Assembly (NCBI RefSeq): GCF_036488675.1
Contig: NZ_CP133152.1
Location: forward strand, 310,001 to 374,000
Source of the DNA: Sinorhizobium chiapasense
GTDB taxonomy: Bacteria; Pseudomonadota; Alphaproteobacteria; Rhizobiales; Rhizobiaceae
Reading direction: 5' to 3'
DNA: 64,000 nt
Under the pieces are notes generated by a model, which worked only from the letters and a program-made list of their open reading frames with translations, was not told the DNA's origin and did not search any database. The position numbers were made by a program, and so were the translations under genes. Shown here one piece after another: positions 44,061 through 53,364 of this stretch; within the stretch, counting starts at the first letter, position 1; each line of letters starts with the position of its first letter.

Positions 44061-44231
44061 TTAGCTGCGGCGGATGTCCGGAAAGTTTGCCGGGTCGATA
44101 CCGAGGGTACGCAGGTCACGCGCATTCGGGCGGCGGTGGCCTTCGACGGCGGCGGCGGCAGCGTTGGCAGCACCCAGAACGGCGAAGGCGCGGCCAATGA
44201 AACCCATGCGGTTCTTGCTGGTGGCAGTCAT
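44061..44231 (-). CDS. Small DUF1127-like protein
   Basis: A 56-residue protein. The N-terminus is hydrophobic and Ala-rich (FIGRAFAVLGAANAAAAAVEG) and the C-terminus, NARDLRTLGIDPANFPDI, has the spacing of the DUF1127 LxxLGI motif. The ATG at 44231 follows AAAGAG. Function unknown. The Ala-rich segment differs from the shorter Arg-rich DUF1127 protein at 8174. Confidence 0.65.
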   Translation of the reverse strand: MTATSKNRMGFIGRAFAVLGAANAAAAAVEGHRRPNARDLRTLGIDPANFPDIRRS

Positions 44232-44350
44232 CTCTTTGCTCGCTTTCGTTTCTATTCGATGAGCAAAAGATGGGCCTGAGCAGGTGTTTTTGCAATGCAC
44301 AAAACCTCACCCCAGCCATGCAGTGCGAGCAGGCCCTAAGCTGGAGCGGG

Positions 44351-44397
44351 AAGAAAATTGGAGCGGAAAGAGGGCTGCCCCTCCCTCTTCCCGCTCC
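44351..44397 (-). terminator. Terminator of the tctCBA operon
   Basis: On the minus strand GGAGCGGGAAGAGGG pairs with CCCTCTTTCCGCTCC (44360-44397) with an 8-base loop, followed by AATTTTCTT. It lies just after the tctA stop. Confidence 0.75.
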
Positions 44398-44423
44398 GTG
44401 AAGCGCCCTGGGAGGCGGAAGGG

Positions 44424-45941
44424 TCAGTCCTCGCTGGCTGCGAGTTGCGCAAGCACCTGGCCGCGCCCACGCGCTCTCAGGATGAGCGGCACGATGAGGG
44501 CCAAGGCGGCGATTACCAGAAGCACCGCCGCGATCGGCGAGGTGAAGAGCACGGTGATGTCACCTTGGCTGATCGAAAGCGCCCGGCGCAGCTGTTGTTC
44601 GGCGAGCGGCCCGAGGATCAGGCCGACGACGACCGGGGCGATCGGATAGCCGAAGACACGCATGACGTAGCCGAGCAGGCCGAAGGCGAGCAGCATGCCG
44701 AGTTCGAACACGGACGGGTTGGCGCCGATCGTGCCAAGCGTCGCGAAGAGAAGAATGCCCGCGTAGAGCCATGGCTTCGGGATGGTCAGGAGCTTCACCC
44801 AAAGCCCGATCAGCGGCAGGTTCAGGACCAGCAGCATGAAGTTGGCGATGAGCAGGCTCGCGATCAGACCCCAGACGAGCTGCGGGTTGGTGGCGAACAA
44901 TAGCGGTCCGGGCTGGAGGCCATATTGCTGGAAGCCGGCCAGCATGATCGCCGCGGTCGCCGTGGTCGGCAGGCCGAGCGTCAGCAGCGGCACCAGCGTG
45001 CCGGCGGCCGAGGCGTTGTTGGCGGCTTCCGGGCCCGCCACGCCTTCGATGGCGCCATTGCCGAACTCTTCCGGATGTTTGGTCAGGCGCTTTTCGGCCG
45101 CATAGGATAGAAAGGTGCCGATCTCGGCGCCGCCGGCCGGCATCGCCCCGATCGGAAAGCCGATGGCGGTGCCGCGCAGCCAGGGCTTCCATGAGCGTGC
45201 CCAGTCCATCGCGCTCATCCAGACCGAGCCCTTGACGGCTTCCACCTTGTCCGGGCCGCGATCGCCCTGGGCGGCGATGTAAAGGGTCTCGCCGATCGCG
45301 AACATGGCGACCGCAAGCGTCGTCACTTCAATGCCGTCGAGCAGGTCGGGCACGCCGAAGGACAGGCGCGTTTGGCCGGTCAACTGGTCGATGCCGATGC
45401 AGGCGAGTGTCAGGCCGACGAAGAGGGAGGTGAGGCCGCGTAGCGTCGAGTCTCCGAACGCCGAAGAGACCGTGACGAACGCAAGCACCATCAACGCGAA
45501 ATATTCACGCGGGCCAAAGACGAGCGCGAGCTTGACGATGTAGGGCGCGATGAAGGCGAGCGCGAGCGTTGCGATGAGACCGGCGACGAACGAGCCGATC
45601 GCAGCAGTCGCCAACGCCGGACCGCCTCGCCCGGCGCGCGCCATCTTGTTGCCCTCGAGCGCTGTGACGATGGAGGAGCTTTCGCCCGGCGTGTTGAGCA
45701 GGATCGAAGTGGTCGATCCGCCATACATGCCGCCGTAATAGATGCCGGCGAACATGATCAGCGAGCCGCCCGGATCGAGCTTGTAGGTGACCGGCAGCAA
45801 GAGCGCCACGGTCAAGGCCGGACCGATGCCGGGAAGGACGCCGACGGCAGTACCGAGCGTGACGCCGATCAGCGCATAGACGAGGTTCATCGGCTGGACA
45901 GCAACCAGCAGGCCCTGCAGCAGGAAATCAAAAGTACCCAT
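44424..45941 (-). CDS. tctA: Tripartite tricarboxylate transporter, large permease subunit TctA
   Basis: A 505-residue inner-membrane protein with about eleven hydrophobic segments. The TctA family signatures are clear: [24 protein letters not shown] near the N-terminus and [31 protein letters not shown]; a similar [17 protein letters not shown] repeat ([21 protein letters not shown]) occurs in the second half. It is the main channel for citrate-like carboxylate uptake driven by an ion gradient. Last of a tctC-tctB-tctA operon. Confidence 0.94.
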   Translation of the reverse strand: MGTFDFLLQGLLVAVQPMNLVYALIGVTLGTAVGVLPGIGPALTVALLLPVTYKLDPGGSLIMFAGIYYGGMYGGSTTSILLNTPGESSSIVTALEGNKMARAGRGGPALATAAIGSFVAGLIATLALAFIAPYIVKLALVFGPREYFALMVLAFVTVSSAFGDSTLRGLTSLFVGLTLACIGIDQLTGQTRLSFGVPDLLDGIEVTTLAVAMFAIGETLYIAAQGDRGPDKVEAVKGSVWMSAMDWARSWKPWLRGTAIGFPIGAMPAGGAEIGTFLSYAAEKRLTKHPEEFGNGAIEGVAGPEAANNASAAGTLVPLLTLGLPTTATAAIMLAGFQQYGLQPGPLLFATNPQLVWGLIASLLIANFMLLVLNLPLIGLWVKLLTIPKPWLYAGILLFATLGTIGANPSVFELGMLLAFGLLGYVMRVFGYPIAPVVVGLILGPLAEQQLRRALSISQGDITVLFTSPIAAVLLVIAALALIVPLILRARGRGQVLAQLAASED

Positions 45942-45955
45942 GGGCGTCGGCCCTT

Positions 45956-46447
45956 TCAGAAGAACAGGCGTTCAAGCGGCCCTGCGGGCAGCGACAATTG
46001 CAGGAGCTTGGCGAAGACCAGCCAGACGATGAAGCTGAAGGCGATGCCGACCGGCACGGTGAGCCAGAGCATACGCTTGCCGAAGCCGCGCGCCGTCATG
46101 GCGAAGAGAATGCCGGTTGCAATCGAAAAGCCGAGTGTGTTGAGCAGCAGCATCTGGGCGGCGAGCCCACCGACGATCCATAGGACCGGCCCGAACTCCT
46201 GATGCTCTCGCTCGGCAAAATCGCCCCTGAGCCCCTCGATGGCTGTCCAGAGCGCAAGGCCGATGAGACAGAACGCGATCGCGTAAGGGACCGTCGTCGG
46301 TCCGACCTGTGAATAGCCGGCAAGCCCGCTCAGACGCGAAACATCCCAGAAGATCAGGCCGGCGATAACCGCAAGAACGGCGGCGATGATGAGCGCCGCC
46401 CTGTCAGGGCGACGCGTTTCGACGGAAGGGTGGTTCCCCTTGTTCAT
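45956..46447 (-). CDS. tctB: Tripartite tricarboxylate transporter, small subunit TctB
   Basis: A 163-residue protein with four membrane segments ([19 protein letters not shown] at the N-terminus), matching the TctB family in size and hydrophobic pattern. It overlaps the tctC stop by ATGA and is 14 bases before tctA. Confidence 0.9.
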   Translation of the reverse strand: MNKGNHPSVETRRPDRAALIIAAVLAVIAGLIFWDVSRLSGLAGYSQVGPTTVPYAIAFCLIGLALWTAIEGLRGDFAEREHQEFGPVLWIVGGLAAQMLLLNTLGFSIATGILFAMTARGFGKRMLWLTVPVGIAFSFIVWLVFAKLLQLSLPAGPLERLFF

Positions 46448-47388
46448 TTGACCAGTCCGATGTCCTTGAGGACGGCTTCGGTTGCCGAAACGTCCTTCGA
46501 GAGCTGCTCGTTGAAGGCGTCGCCGGAAAGATAGGTGTCCTGCCAGCCCTTCGTCTTCAAGACTTCCTGCCAGCCCGCGGACTTGGTGAGCTTTTCGATG
46601 TCGGCGGAGACGGCGGCCTTCTGCTCATCCGTCAGGCCCGGAGCGGCGGCGACCATGCGCCAGTTCTGGACGACGACGTCGAGCCCGGATTCCTTGAGCG
46701 TTGGTGCATCAATGCCCTCGATACGCTCGGCGCTGGTGACCGCCAGCAGCCGCAAGGTGCCCGCCTTTACCTGGGATTCGAATTCGCCATAGCCGGAAAT
46801 GCCTGCGGTCACCTGGCTGCCGAGGATCGAGGCCAATGCTTCGCCGCCGCCGGAATAGGCGATGTAGTTGATCTTCGTCGGATCGACGCCGGCAGCCTTG
46901 GCGATGAGGCCGACGGTGATGTGGTCGACGCCGCCGGCCGAACCACCGCCCCAGGAAACGGCGCCCGGATCCTTCTTCAGAGCTTCGACGAGGTCAGCCA
47001 TGGTCTTGATCTCGGAAGCAGCCGGAACGACGATCGCCTCGTATTCGCCGGTCAGACGCGCGATCGGCGTTACGTCCTTGAGGGTCACCGGCGAATTGTT
47101 GGTGAGGATGGCGCCCACCATGACGTAGCCGCCGACGAGGAGGGCGTTCGGGTTGCCCTTCTGCTGGCTGGCGAACTGTGCAAGCCCGATGGTGCCGCCG
47201 GCGCCGGGAACGTTCTGCACCTGGACATTGCCGGAAATGCCTTCCTGCTGCATGACGGTCTGCAGCGAACGGGCCGTCTGGTCCCAGCCGCCGCCGGGGT
47301 TGGCCGGCGCGATGATCGTATAGTCGGCGGCATATGCCGGAAGCGCCAGGGCTCCGGCGAGAATGGATGCCAGGAAGAAGTGTTTCAA
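46444..47388 (-). CDS. tctC: Tripartite tricarboxylate transporter, solute-binding subunit TctC
   Basis: A 314-residue periplasmic binding protein with a Sec signal ([20 protein letters not shown]). The TctC/BugT pattern is evident: [40 protein letters not shown] and [12 protein letters not shown]. First gene of the operon. The TctDE-like two-component genes at 48875-50928 are probably its regulator, switched on by citrate or related acids. Confidence 0.93.
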   Translation of the reverse strand: MKHFFLASILAGALALPAYAADYTIIAPANPGGGWDQTARSLQTVMQQEGISGNVQVQNVPGAGGTIGLAQFASQQKGNPNALLVGGYVMVGAILTNNSPVTLKDVTPIARLTGEYEAIVVPAASEIKTMADLVEALKKDPGAVSWGGGSAGGVDHITVGLIAKAAGVDPTKINYIAYSGGGEALASILGSQVTAGISGYGEFESQVKAGTLRLLAVTSAERIEGIDAPTLKESGLDVVVQNWRMVAAAPGLTDEQKAAVSADIEKLTKSAGWQEVLKTKGWQDTYLSGDAFNEQLSKDVSATEAVLKDIGLVK

Positions 47389-47628
47389 GGTCGGTCCTCC
47401 GTAGGGCGCGTTTGATCGCGCGTGCGTTGATTATCATCGCGTACGGGAGAAGCACGTGGCTGGTTTTTTGCGCGCCAGCCGCTGACCGTGGTGGTGATTT
47501 CCTCCCGATGCGCTGCTGACGGCCCGCCTCCACGGATCATCAGCGTTCCCTAAGGCACCACAGAAAGCTGACATTAACCTGACATCAAGTCGGTCTTGCG
47601 TAAATGGAATGTTCGACTCGCCGAAATT

Positions 47629-48696
47629 TCAGTGGAGTCTGAGCACCTCGTTCCAGCGCGCGATCAGGCGGGCGCGCTTGACCTGGTCGAGATAGACCAT
47701 CAATCCGGGGCTCACCGGAACGGGCCGCAATTGCCCGCCGAGCATCTCCTGCATGGTGTTGGCCGTGTTCTCGCCCGCGACCTCCGGGCTGACGGCCGGG
47801 ATTTGCAGTTCGCGCGCCATGATGGTCTGGCCTTCCTTCGACATGAAGAATTCGAGGTAGCGGCGGCCGAGTTCGGGGGAGGCGGCCGCCTGTGGCACCA
47901 GCCCGATGCGCGACATCACGACCGTATAGTCCTTTGGAAGCACGATCCCGACATCGGGATGGCGCGAGGCCCAGTCGGCTGCATAGGAGCCGAGGATATT
48001 GTAGCCGAGCACGAACCGACCGTCCGCCACGCGTTCGACGATCGCCTGGCTGGTCGAGTAGAGTTTTACGCCCGCGGCCCCCATCGCCTGGATGACGCTC
48101 CAGATGTCTCCGAATTGCTCCTGGTCGCGCGACATGAAGAGGAAGCCGACGCCGGAGCGCTCGATATCGTAGGTGCCGATCCGGCCGAAGACGGCGCTGC
48201 CCTGCCGCTTCAGATAGTCGACGAATTCCGCGCGAGTTGCAGGCGGAGGCTCGGTCTTGAAGCTTGGCTTGTGATAGACGAAGACGGCCGGCTCGAAAGT
48301 CAGCGCATAGGCCGTGTTGCGCCAGTTCGCCCAGGCCGGCCAGCGGCCACTCATCGGCAGGTCACTGCGTTGCGCGTAGCCGTCGTTGCTGAGCTTGACC
48401 TGCAGGTCCATGGCTGACGAAAAGGCGAAGTCGGCCGTTTTCTGGCCGGTATCGGTCTCCTTGACGATCCGGTCGTAGATCTCGCCGGTCAGCATGTCCT
48501 CGTAGCGCACCGCTACCTCCGGATTGGCCTTCTGGAAGCCGCGGATCATCGGCCGTGCGAGCGGTTCGTCGAGCGAAGAATAGACCACGAGAACGGGGGC
48601 CGCGTCGTCCCCCGAAAGGGCCGGGAAGAACACGGGCGCCGAAAGCGCCAGCCCCGGAAGAAGGAGACAGAAAAGCAGGGAGATCAAGTATCGCAT
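47629..48696 (-). CDS. ABC-type periplasmic solute-binding protein (Fe3+/Fbp-like fold), orphan
   Basis: A 355-residue binding protein with a signal peptide (MRYLISLLFCLLLPGLALSA). The start VLVVYSSLDEPLARPMIRGFQKANPEVAVRYEDM is typical of iron- and polyamine/thiamine-type family 1 binding proteins, also found next to TctDE-type kinases where they may present the ligand to the sensor. No permease or ATPase genes are nearby. It is divergent from the response regulator, with a repeat element between. ATG 48696 has only a weak ribosome site. Confidence 0.85.
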   Translation of the reverse strand: MRYLISLLFCLLLPGLALSAPVFFPALSGDDAAPVLVVYSSLDEPLARPMIRGFQKANPEVAVRYEDMLTGEIYDRIVKETDTGQKTADFAFSSAMDLQVKLSNDGYAQRSDLPMSGRWPAWANWRNTAYALTFEPAVFVYHKPSFKTEPPPATRAEFVDYLKRQGSAVFGRIGTYDIERSGVGFLFMSRDQEQFGDIWSVIQAMGAAGVKLYSTSQAIVERVADGRFVLGYNILGSYAADWASRHPDVGIVLPKDYTVVMSRIGLVPQAAASPELGRRYLEFFMSKEGQTIMARELQIPAVSPEVAGENTANTMQEMLGGQLRPVPVSPGLMVYLDQVKRARLIARWNEVLRLH

Positions 48697-48709
48697 AATT
48701 CCACAGTGC

Positions 48710-48817
48710 CTTACAGCGTCGCACGTCTGTTCAGACACGCAGAGGCCGCCGTAACAGCTTGAAGTGCTGCATGTTTTGCTCCCTAAATCAATTCCGATTT
48801 AAGGAATTATGCAGTAG
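48710..48817. repeat. RIME-type palindromic repeat, family 2, copy 3 (diverged)
   Basis: About 108 bp with the same layout as 24849-24955: TTACAGCGTCGCACGTCT hairpin, GCTTGAAGTGCTGCATG, then CTAAATCAATTCCGATTTAAGG hairpin and GCAGTAG. Several positions differ from the other copies. It lies in the promoter region between the solute-binding gene and the response regulator. Confidence 0.65.
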
Positions 48818-48874
48818 CCGCCTACCGTTCACAAGCAAGCTTGCGGTCGATAAAGTGATCGGGGGAGAGCGACA

Positions 48875-49552
48875 TTGCGAATCTTGCTCGTTGAAGACAA
48901 TCAGGCGCTGGCGGAGGGTTTATCCGCCATCCTGCGCGGAAGCGGTTATGCGGTCGACGTCGTCAGCGACGGTGCCTCGGCGCACGCCGTTGCTGCCGCC
49001 GAAAGCTTCGATCTGGTGATCCTCGATCTCAATCTGCCGGAAATGGACGGTCTCGACGTGCTGCGTGCCATGCGGGCGCGGCAGAACCGGGCAGCGGTCC
49101 TGATCCTGACGGCGCGCGGCACACCGGAGGAGCGGGTCAAGGGCCTCGATCTCGGCGCCGACGACTACATGATCAAGCCTTTCGACATTGGCGAGTTCGA
49201 AGCGCGGGTGCGGGTTCTTCTTCGCCGCCAGGCAGGATTGCGCGCCTCCGTTGTCAGCTATGGCAATGTGTCGTTGGATCTGACCTCCCGCAGTTTCTCC
49301 TCCGCCGGCGCGCCGATCGAAATTCCGGCCCGCGAGCTCGGGCTGCTCGAGCTCTTGTTCATGCGCGCCGGCAAAGTGGTCGCCAAGGAGGCAATCGTCC
49401 AGTCGCTCACCGGTCTCGATGACGATCTCAGCGCCAATGCGATCGAGCAATATGTGAGCCGGCTCCGCAAGCGCCTGGCGCCCTATGGCCTGACGGTGCG
49501 CACCGCGCGCGGCATCGGTTATTATCTCGACAAGACGGCGAGCCCCGAATGA
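48875..49552 (+). CDS. tctD: OmpR-family response regulator, TctD-like
   Basis: A 225-residue regulator: receiver domain (RILLVEDNQ, phosphoacceptor D51 in VILDLNLP, Lys in DDYMIKPFD) followed by a winged-helix DNA-binding domain (IEIPARELGLLELLFMRAGKVV, AIEQYVSRLRKRL). It starts with TTG at 48875, which has a strong GGGGGAGA site; no ATG is better placed. It overlaps the kinase gene by ATGA. Likely activates tctCBA. Confidence 0.9.
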   Translation: MRILLVEDNQALAEGLSAILRGSGYAVDVVSDGASAHAVAAAESFDLVILDLNLPEMDGLDVLRAMRARQNRAAVLILTARGTPEERVKGLDLGADDYMIKPFDIGEFEARVRVLLRRQAGLRASVVSYGNVSLDLTSRSFSSAGAPIEIPARELGLLELLFMRAGKVVAKEAIVQSLTGLDDDLSANAIEQYVSRLRKRLAPYGLTVRTARGIGYYLDKTASPE

Positions 49553-50928
49553 GGACGGGCGTCTATTCGCTGCGGCGCAGGCTACTCGGCTGGCTCTTGA
49601 TTTCCACCGCCGTGATCGGGGTGCTGGCGCTGACCGATACCTACCGGGAGGCGGTCAAAACGGCGAACGTCGTCTCGGACCGCGTGCTTGCCGGTTCGGC
49701 GCTCGCGATCGCCGAACGCGTCGTGGTTGCCGAGGACGGCTCGCTTCAGGTCGACATTCCCTATGTCGCGCTGGAGATGCTGACGTCCGCAGCGCAGGAC
49801 CGGGTCTTCTACCGGGTGGACGGGCCGCCCGGTCAGTTCATTACCGGCTATCAGACGCTGCCCTCGCTCGCCGAGGATCAGGACCCGTCGACGACGTTCG
49901 GCGATGCCGTCTTCCGCGGCGAGCCCATTCGCATAGCCGCGCTCCGGCGTTCCGCGTCGACCGGTGTCAGTTCCGTTCCCTTTGTCGTCACTGTTGCCGA
50001 GACGACGATCGCGAGGCGGCAACTGACGCAGACGATCCTTCTGCGCTCCGCCCTGCGCCTCGGCCTGATGATCGCCGGCGCGGCCATGATCGTCTGGATC
50101 GCCGTCACCTTTTCGCTGAGACCACTCTATCGGCTAGGCGACGCCATCGCCGAGCGCAGCCCCAACGACCTGCATCCGATCGGCGAGCGCGTGCCGAGCG
50201 AGGTTCAGGGGCTCGTCGACACCGTCAACTCGTTCATGGTGCGTCTGCAATCGGCGCTCGACGCGCTGCGCCATTTCACCGGCAACGCCAGTCACCAGTT
50301 GCGAACGCCGCTGACGATCATCCGGACGCAGCTGGCGCTTGCGCAGAGGGCGGGAACGCTTGAGGAAACGCGGGCGGCCGCGCGCAAGGCGGATGAGGCC
50401 GTGGCAAACGCAGAGCGCATACTCGCGCAACTGCTGCTGATGGCGAAGATCGACGCGGCGGGGAAGGATGAGGCGCGCGGTTCGGAGCGCATCGAACTCG
50501 CCGGGCTTGCGCGTGAGATCACCGCCGACCATGTGCCGGCGGCCGGCGAGGCCGGAATCGACCTCGGTTTTGCCGGCGGGGGCGAATACTGGATCCGCGC
50601 CGAGCCGCTGCTTGTCGGCGAGCTTCTGAAGAACCTGATCGGTAACGCACTTCTCTATGCCGGACGGGGCGCCGAGGTCACGGTGCGTGTCGAAGGGCGC
50701 AACGATGCTGTCGTGCTCGAGGTCGAGGACAATGGCCCCGGAATCCGACCGGAATTGCGCGAGGCGGTGCTCAAACGTTTTCAACGCGGCGGCGACGAGG
50801 CGCCCGGCACTGGGCTCGGCCTGCCGATCGTTGACGAGATCGCCAGGCTTTACGGCGGCACGATGCGCCTGGAGGAAGGCGAGGGCGGGCGCGGACTGAA
50901 GGTGGTGGTGGCATTCCCGGTGGGGTGA
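49549..50928 (+). CDS. tctE: Sensor histidine kinase, TctE-like
   Basis: A 459-residue membrane kinase. Membrane segments at about 12-30 and 168-190 enclose a periplasmic sensor (TctE_N-like). The phosphorylated H249 is in ASHQLRTPLTIIRTQLALA; N-box LIGNALLYAG, G1 EDNGPGI and G2 GTGLGLPIV follow. It pairs with the response regulator it overlaps and probably senses citrate-type acids, alone or with the binding protein at 47629. Confidence 0.9.
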   Translation: MRTGVYSLRRRLLGWLLISTAVIGVLALTDTYREAVKTANVVSDRVLAGSALAIAERVVVAEDGSLQVDIPYVALEMLTSAAQDRVFYRVDGPPGQFITGYQTLPSLAEDQDPSTTFGDAVFRGEPIRIAALRRSASTGVSSVPFVVTVAETTIARRQLTQTILLRSALRLGLMIAGAAMIVWIAVTFSLRPLYRLGDAIAERSPNDLHPIGERVPSEVQGLVDTVNSFMVRLQSALDALRHFTGNASHQLRTPLTIIRTQLALAQRAGTLEETRAAARKADEAVANAERILAQLLLMAKIDAAGKDEARGSERIELAGLAREITADHVPAAGEAGIDLGFAGGGEYWIRAEPLLVGELLKNLIGNALLYAGRGAEVTVRVEGRNDAVVLEVEDNGPGIRPELREAVLKRFQRGGDEAPGTGLGLPIVDEIARLYGGTMRLEEGEGGRGLKVVVAFPVG

Positions 50929-50986
50929 GGCGAGGGCCCCTGCAACCGATGTGGTCGGCACAGCACCGGCGGAAAGCGCTCGTTGG

Positions 50987-51189
50987 CACCCCCCTCTGCC
51001 CTGCCGGGCATCTCCCCCACAAGGGGGGGAGATCGGCAAGCGGCGAGACGCCCCCGCGCAAGCAATTTCGTTGCGTGCATACCGTTGAATTCGGTGACAT
51101 CGGCGTTTGCCAGTTCGCTGTCGGGCAGAGCTTTGCTTCTGGCCAATCTCCCCCTTGTGGGGGAGATGCCCGGCAGGGCAGAGGGGGTG
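50987..51189. repeat. Long inverted-repeat element (MITE-like)
   Basis: Left arm 50987-51033 (starting CACCCCCCTCTGCCCTGCC) and right arm 51146-51189 are near-perfect reverse complements over about 44 bases, differing mainly in lengths of G/C runs. Each arm also holds a smaller palindrome around TCTCCCCCACAAGGGGGAGA. The 112-bp centre has no gene. It fills most of the 330-bp space between the kinase and the convergent binding-protein gene; it may act as a bidirectional terminator or be a non-autonomous mobile element. Confidence 0.7.
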
Positions 51190-51258
51190 TCCCTCGAACA
51201 AACGACCTGCCCGACGTTCGCGGGCAGGCCAAGTTTGCGCTATCGCTGATGCGTCCGA

Positions 51259-52209
51259 TCAGAACGGCGAATCGGGGAAGTAGAAGTCCTTTGCATTGTC
51301 CTTGGTGACCAGCGTCGCGTCGATCGTGTAGGTGCCGCGAACCGGAACCTGGCCGTAGAAGTTGGCGGCCGTCATTTCGAGCGCGGTGCCGACCATTGCC
51401 GGCGGATAAAGAACGTCGACCGGGATCATCTTGTCGCCGTCCATGACCTTCTTGATCATTTCCTTCGAACCGGCGCCGGCGACGACATACTGGATGTCGG
51501 TGCGCTTGGCCTGCTCGATCGCCTGAAGCACGCCGACGGCCATGTCGTCGTCCTGGCACCAGACGACGTCGATCTGCGGATACTTGGTCAGGTAGTCCTG
51601 CATCACCTTGAAGGCGTCGTCGCGGTTCCAGTTGCCGTATTGGCGGTCGAGGATTTCGACCTTCGAGTCGGCGACGCCCTGGTCGAAGCCGTCCTGCCGC
51701 TGCTGGTCGATCGGGATCGGCAGGCCGCGAATGACGACGACCTTGGCTTCCGGCGTCGTGGCCTTGATGTACTCGCCGGCGACCTGCCCGAGCGCGGGGT
51801 TGTTGCCGGCGACATAGAGGTCACGCACGCTGTTGTCGTTGACGGAGGGCGCGCGGTCGACGAGCGCCACGAACGTGCCCTTGCCCTTGACCTCCTTGAT
51901 GGCGTTGACCAACGGATCGGGATCGGTCGGCAGGATCACCAGCGCGTCGATGCCCTGGGTTTCGAGGTCCTGCACGGCATTGGCCTGGCTTGCCGGATCC
52001 GGCGACGTCTTGACGATGACGTTGAGGCCCGGATGCTTTTCCATGAGCTGCTTGGCGACACGTTCCGCATGGAACACGACACCGGCGGTCCAGCCATGGT
52101 CGGCCGCAGGGATCGAGACGCCTATCGTGACTTTCTTGTCCTCCGCGTGGGCCACGCTCGTCAGTGCCATCATCGCGACGGCAGCAATACCCATTAGTCC
52201 CTTTCGCAT
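51259..52209 (-). CDS. Ribose-type sugar ABC transporter solute-binding protein
   Basis: A 316-residue periplasmic protein of the RbsB/peripla_BP_4 group with signal peptide (MRKGLMGIAAVAMMALTSVAHA). Motifs include TIGVSIPAADHGWTAGVVFHAE, IDALVILPTDPDPL and VWCQDDDMAVGVLQAIEQA. Last gene of an operon with ATPase and permease, all controlled by the LacI gene at 55059. Substrate is not clear; the sequence is not a close match to ribose or xylose proteins I know. Confidence 0.9.
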   Translation of the reverse strand: MRKGLMGIAAVAMMALTSVAHAEDKKVTIGVSIPAADHGWTAGVVFHAERVAKQLMEKHPGLNVIVKTSPDPASQANAVQDLETQGIDALVILPTDPDPLVNAIKEVKGKGTFVALVDRAPSVNDNSVRDLYVAGNNPALGQVAGEYIKATTPEAKVVVIRGLPIPIDQQRQDGFDQGVADSKVEILDRQYGNWNRDDAFKVMQDYLTKYPQIDVVWCQDDDMAVGVLQAIEQAKRTDIQYVVAGAGSKEMIKKVMDGDKMIPVDVLYPPAMVGTALEMTAANFYGQVPVRGTYTIDATLVTKDNAKDFYFPDSPF

Positions 52210-52274
52210 GTTTTCCTTCCTCCCAATGTGTCAGGGTCTTCGCTGATGTGGCCGGATCGCAAGATCCGGCATTG

Positions 52275-53285
52275 TCACGATTTGCGTGCCAGCGAGCGCT
52301 GGACGAGCATCGCGATAATGATGATCGCACCCTGCATCGCGCCGATCAGGTATTCGCTGATGAAGTTCGACAGGAGCATGATGTTGCCGATCAATTCGAG
52401 GATGAAGGCGCCGCAGATCGTGCCCCAGACGCGGCCCGCGCCGCCTTTGAGCGCCGTACCGCCGACGACGACGGCGGTGATGGCCTGCAGTTCCCAGAGA
52501 ATGCCGGTCGTCGCCGAGGTGGAGCCGAGGCGCGGCACGTAGAGCAGGACGGCAATCGCCACGCAAAGGCCCTGGATCACGAAGGCGATGGTGCGCACCC
52601 GGTTGACGGCAATGCCGGAATAGCGCGCAACGTCGCTGTTGGAGCCGACGGCGACCACGTGCCTGCCATAGCGCGTGCGATAGAGGATGAAGGCGGCGAC
52701 GGCCGTGACCGCGAGAATGATCGCGATCGGCACCGGCACACCGAGGATGCTGCCGAAATAGGCCGGGCGATAAAGTTCCTGTATTTCCGGCTCGCGAAGC
52801 GTGATCGCGCCGCCCTGCGAAAGCCACGTCGTGAGGCCGCGATAGATACCCATCGTGCCGAGCGTGGCGATGAAGGGCTCGATCTTGCCGACGGTGGTGA
52901 TCAGCCCGTTGGCGAGACCGCAGGCAGCACCTGCCGCGACTGCGAAGACGACGGCCGCGGTCAGCATCAACGTCGGATCGGCGATGACACCGGAATTCAT
53001 GAACAGAATCATCAGACTCGCCACGAAGGCGACCATCGAGCCGACGGAAAGATCGAGGTCTCCAGCCGAGATAACGAACGTTGCACCAACGGCAATGATG
53101 GCGATGAAGGCGCAGCGGGTGGCGACGTTGGCGAGATTGTTGAGGCCGATGAAGTTGGGGTTGACGATTGCACCGACGATCAAGAGCAGCGCAAGTGCGG
53201 CAAACGGCGCCACGGCCCTGAGATCGACGTCCCGCCAGGTGCGGCGGTGACTTGTGCTTTGGATGCTTTCCTCGTTCACGCTCAT
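52275..53285 (-). CDS. Ribose-type sugar ABC transporter permease
   Basis: A 336-residue permease of the BPD_transp_2 family. Typical segments are AGDLDLSVGSMVAFVASLMILFM, FIATLGTMGIYRGL and AITAVVVGGTALKGGAGRVWGT. Membrane segments number about nine. Middle gene of the ATPase-permease-binding protein operon. Confidence 0.92.
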   Translation of the reverse strand: MSVNEESIQSTSHRRTWRDVDLRAVAPFAALALLLIVGAIVNPNFIGLNNLANVATRCAFIAIIAVGATFVISAGDLDLSVGSMVAFVASLMILFMNSGVIADPTLMLTAAVVFAVAAGAACGLANGLITTVGKIEPFIATLGTMGIYRGLTTWLSQGGAITLREPEIQELYRPAYFGSILGVPVPIAIILAVTAVAAFILYRTRYGRHVVAVGSNSDVARYSGIAVNRVRTIAFVIQGLCVAIAVLLYVPRLGSTSATTGILWELQAITAVVVGGTALKGGAGRVWGTICGAFILELIGNIMLLSNFISEYLIGAMQGAIIIIAMLVQRSLARKS

Positions 53286-53364
53286 GTCCAGACCAACCTC
53301 CCGCCCCGAACCCCGGGGAATTCCATATTCCTGCGACTGCCCGTAGAGCCGGTGGCGTGCACCG

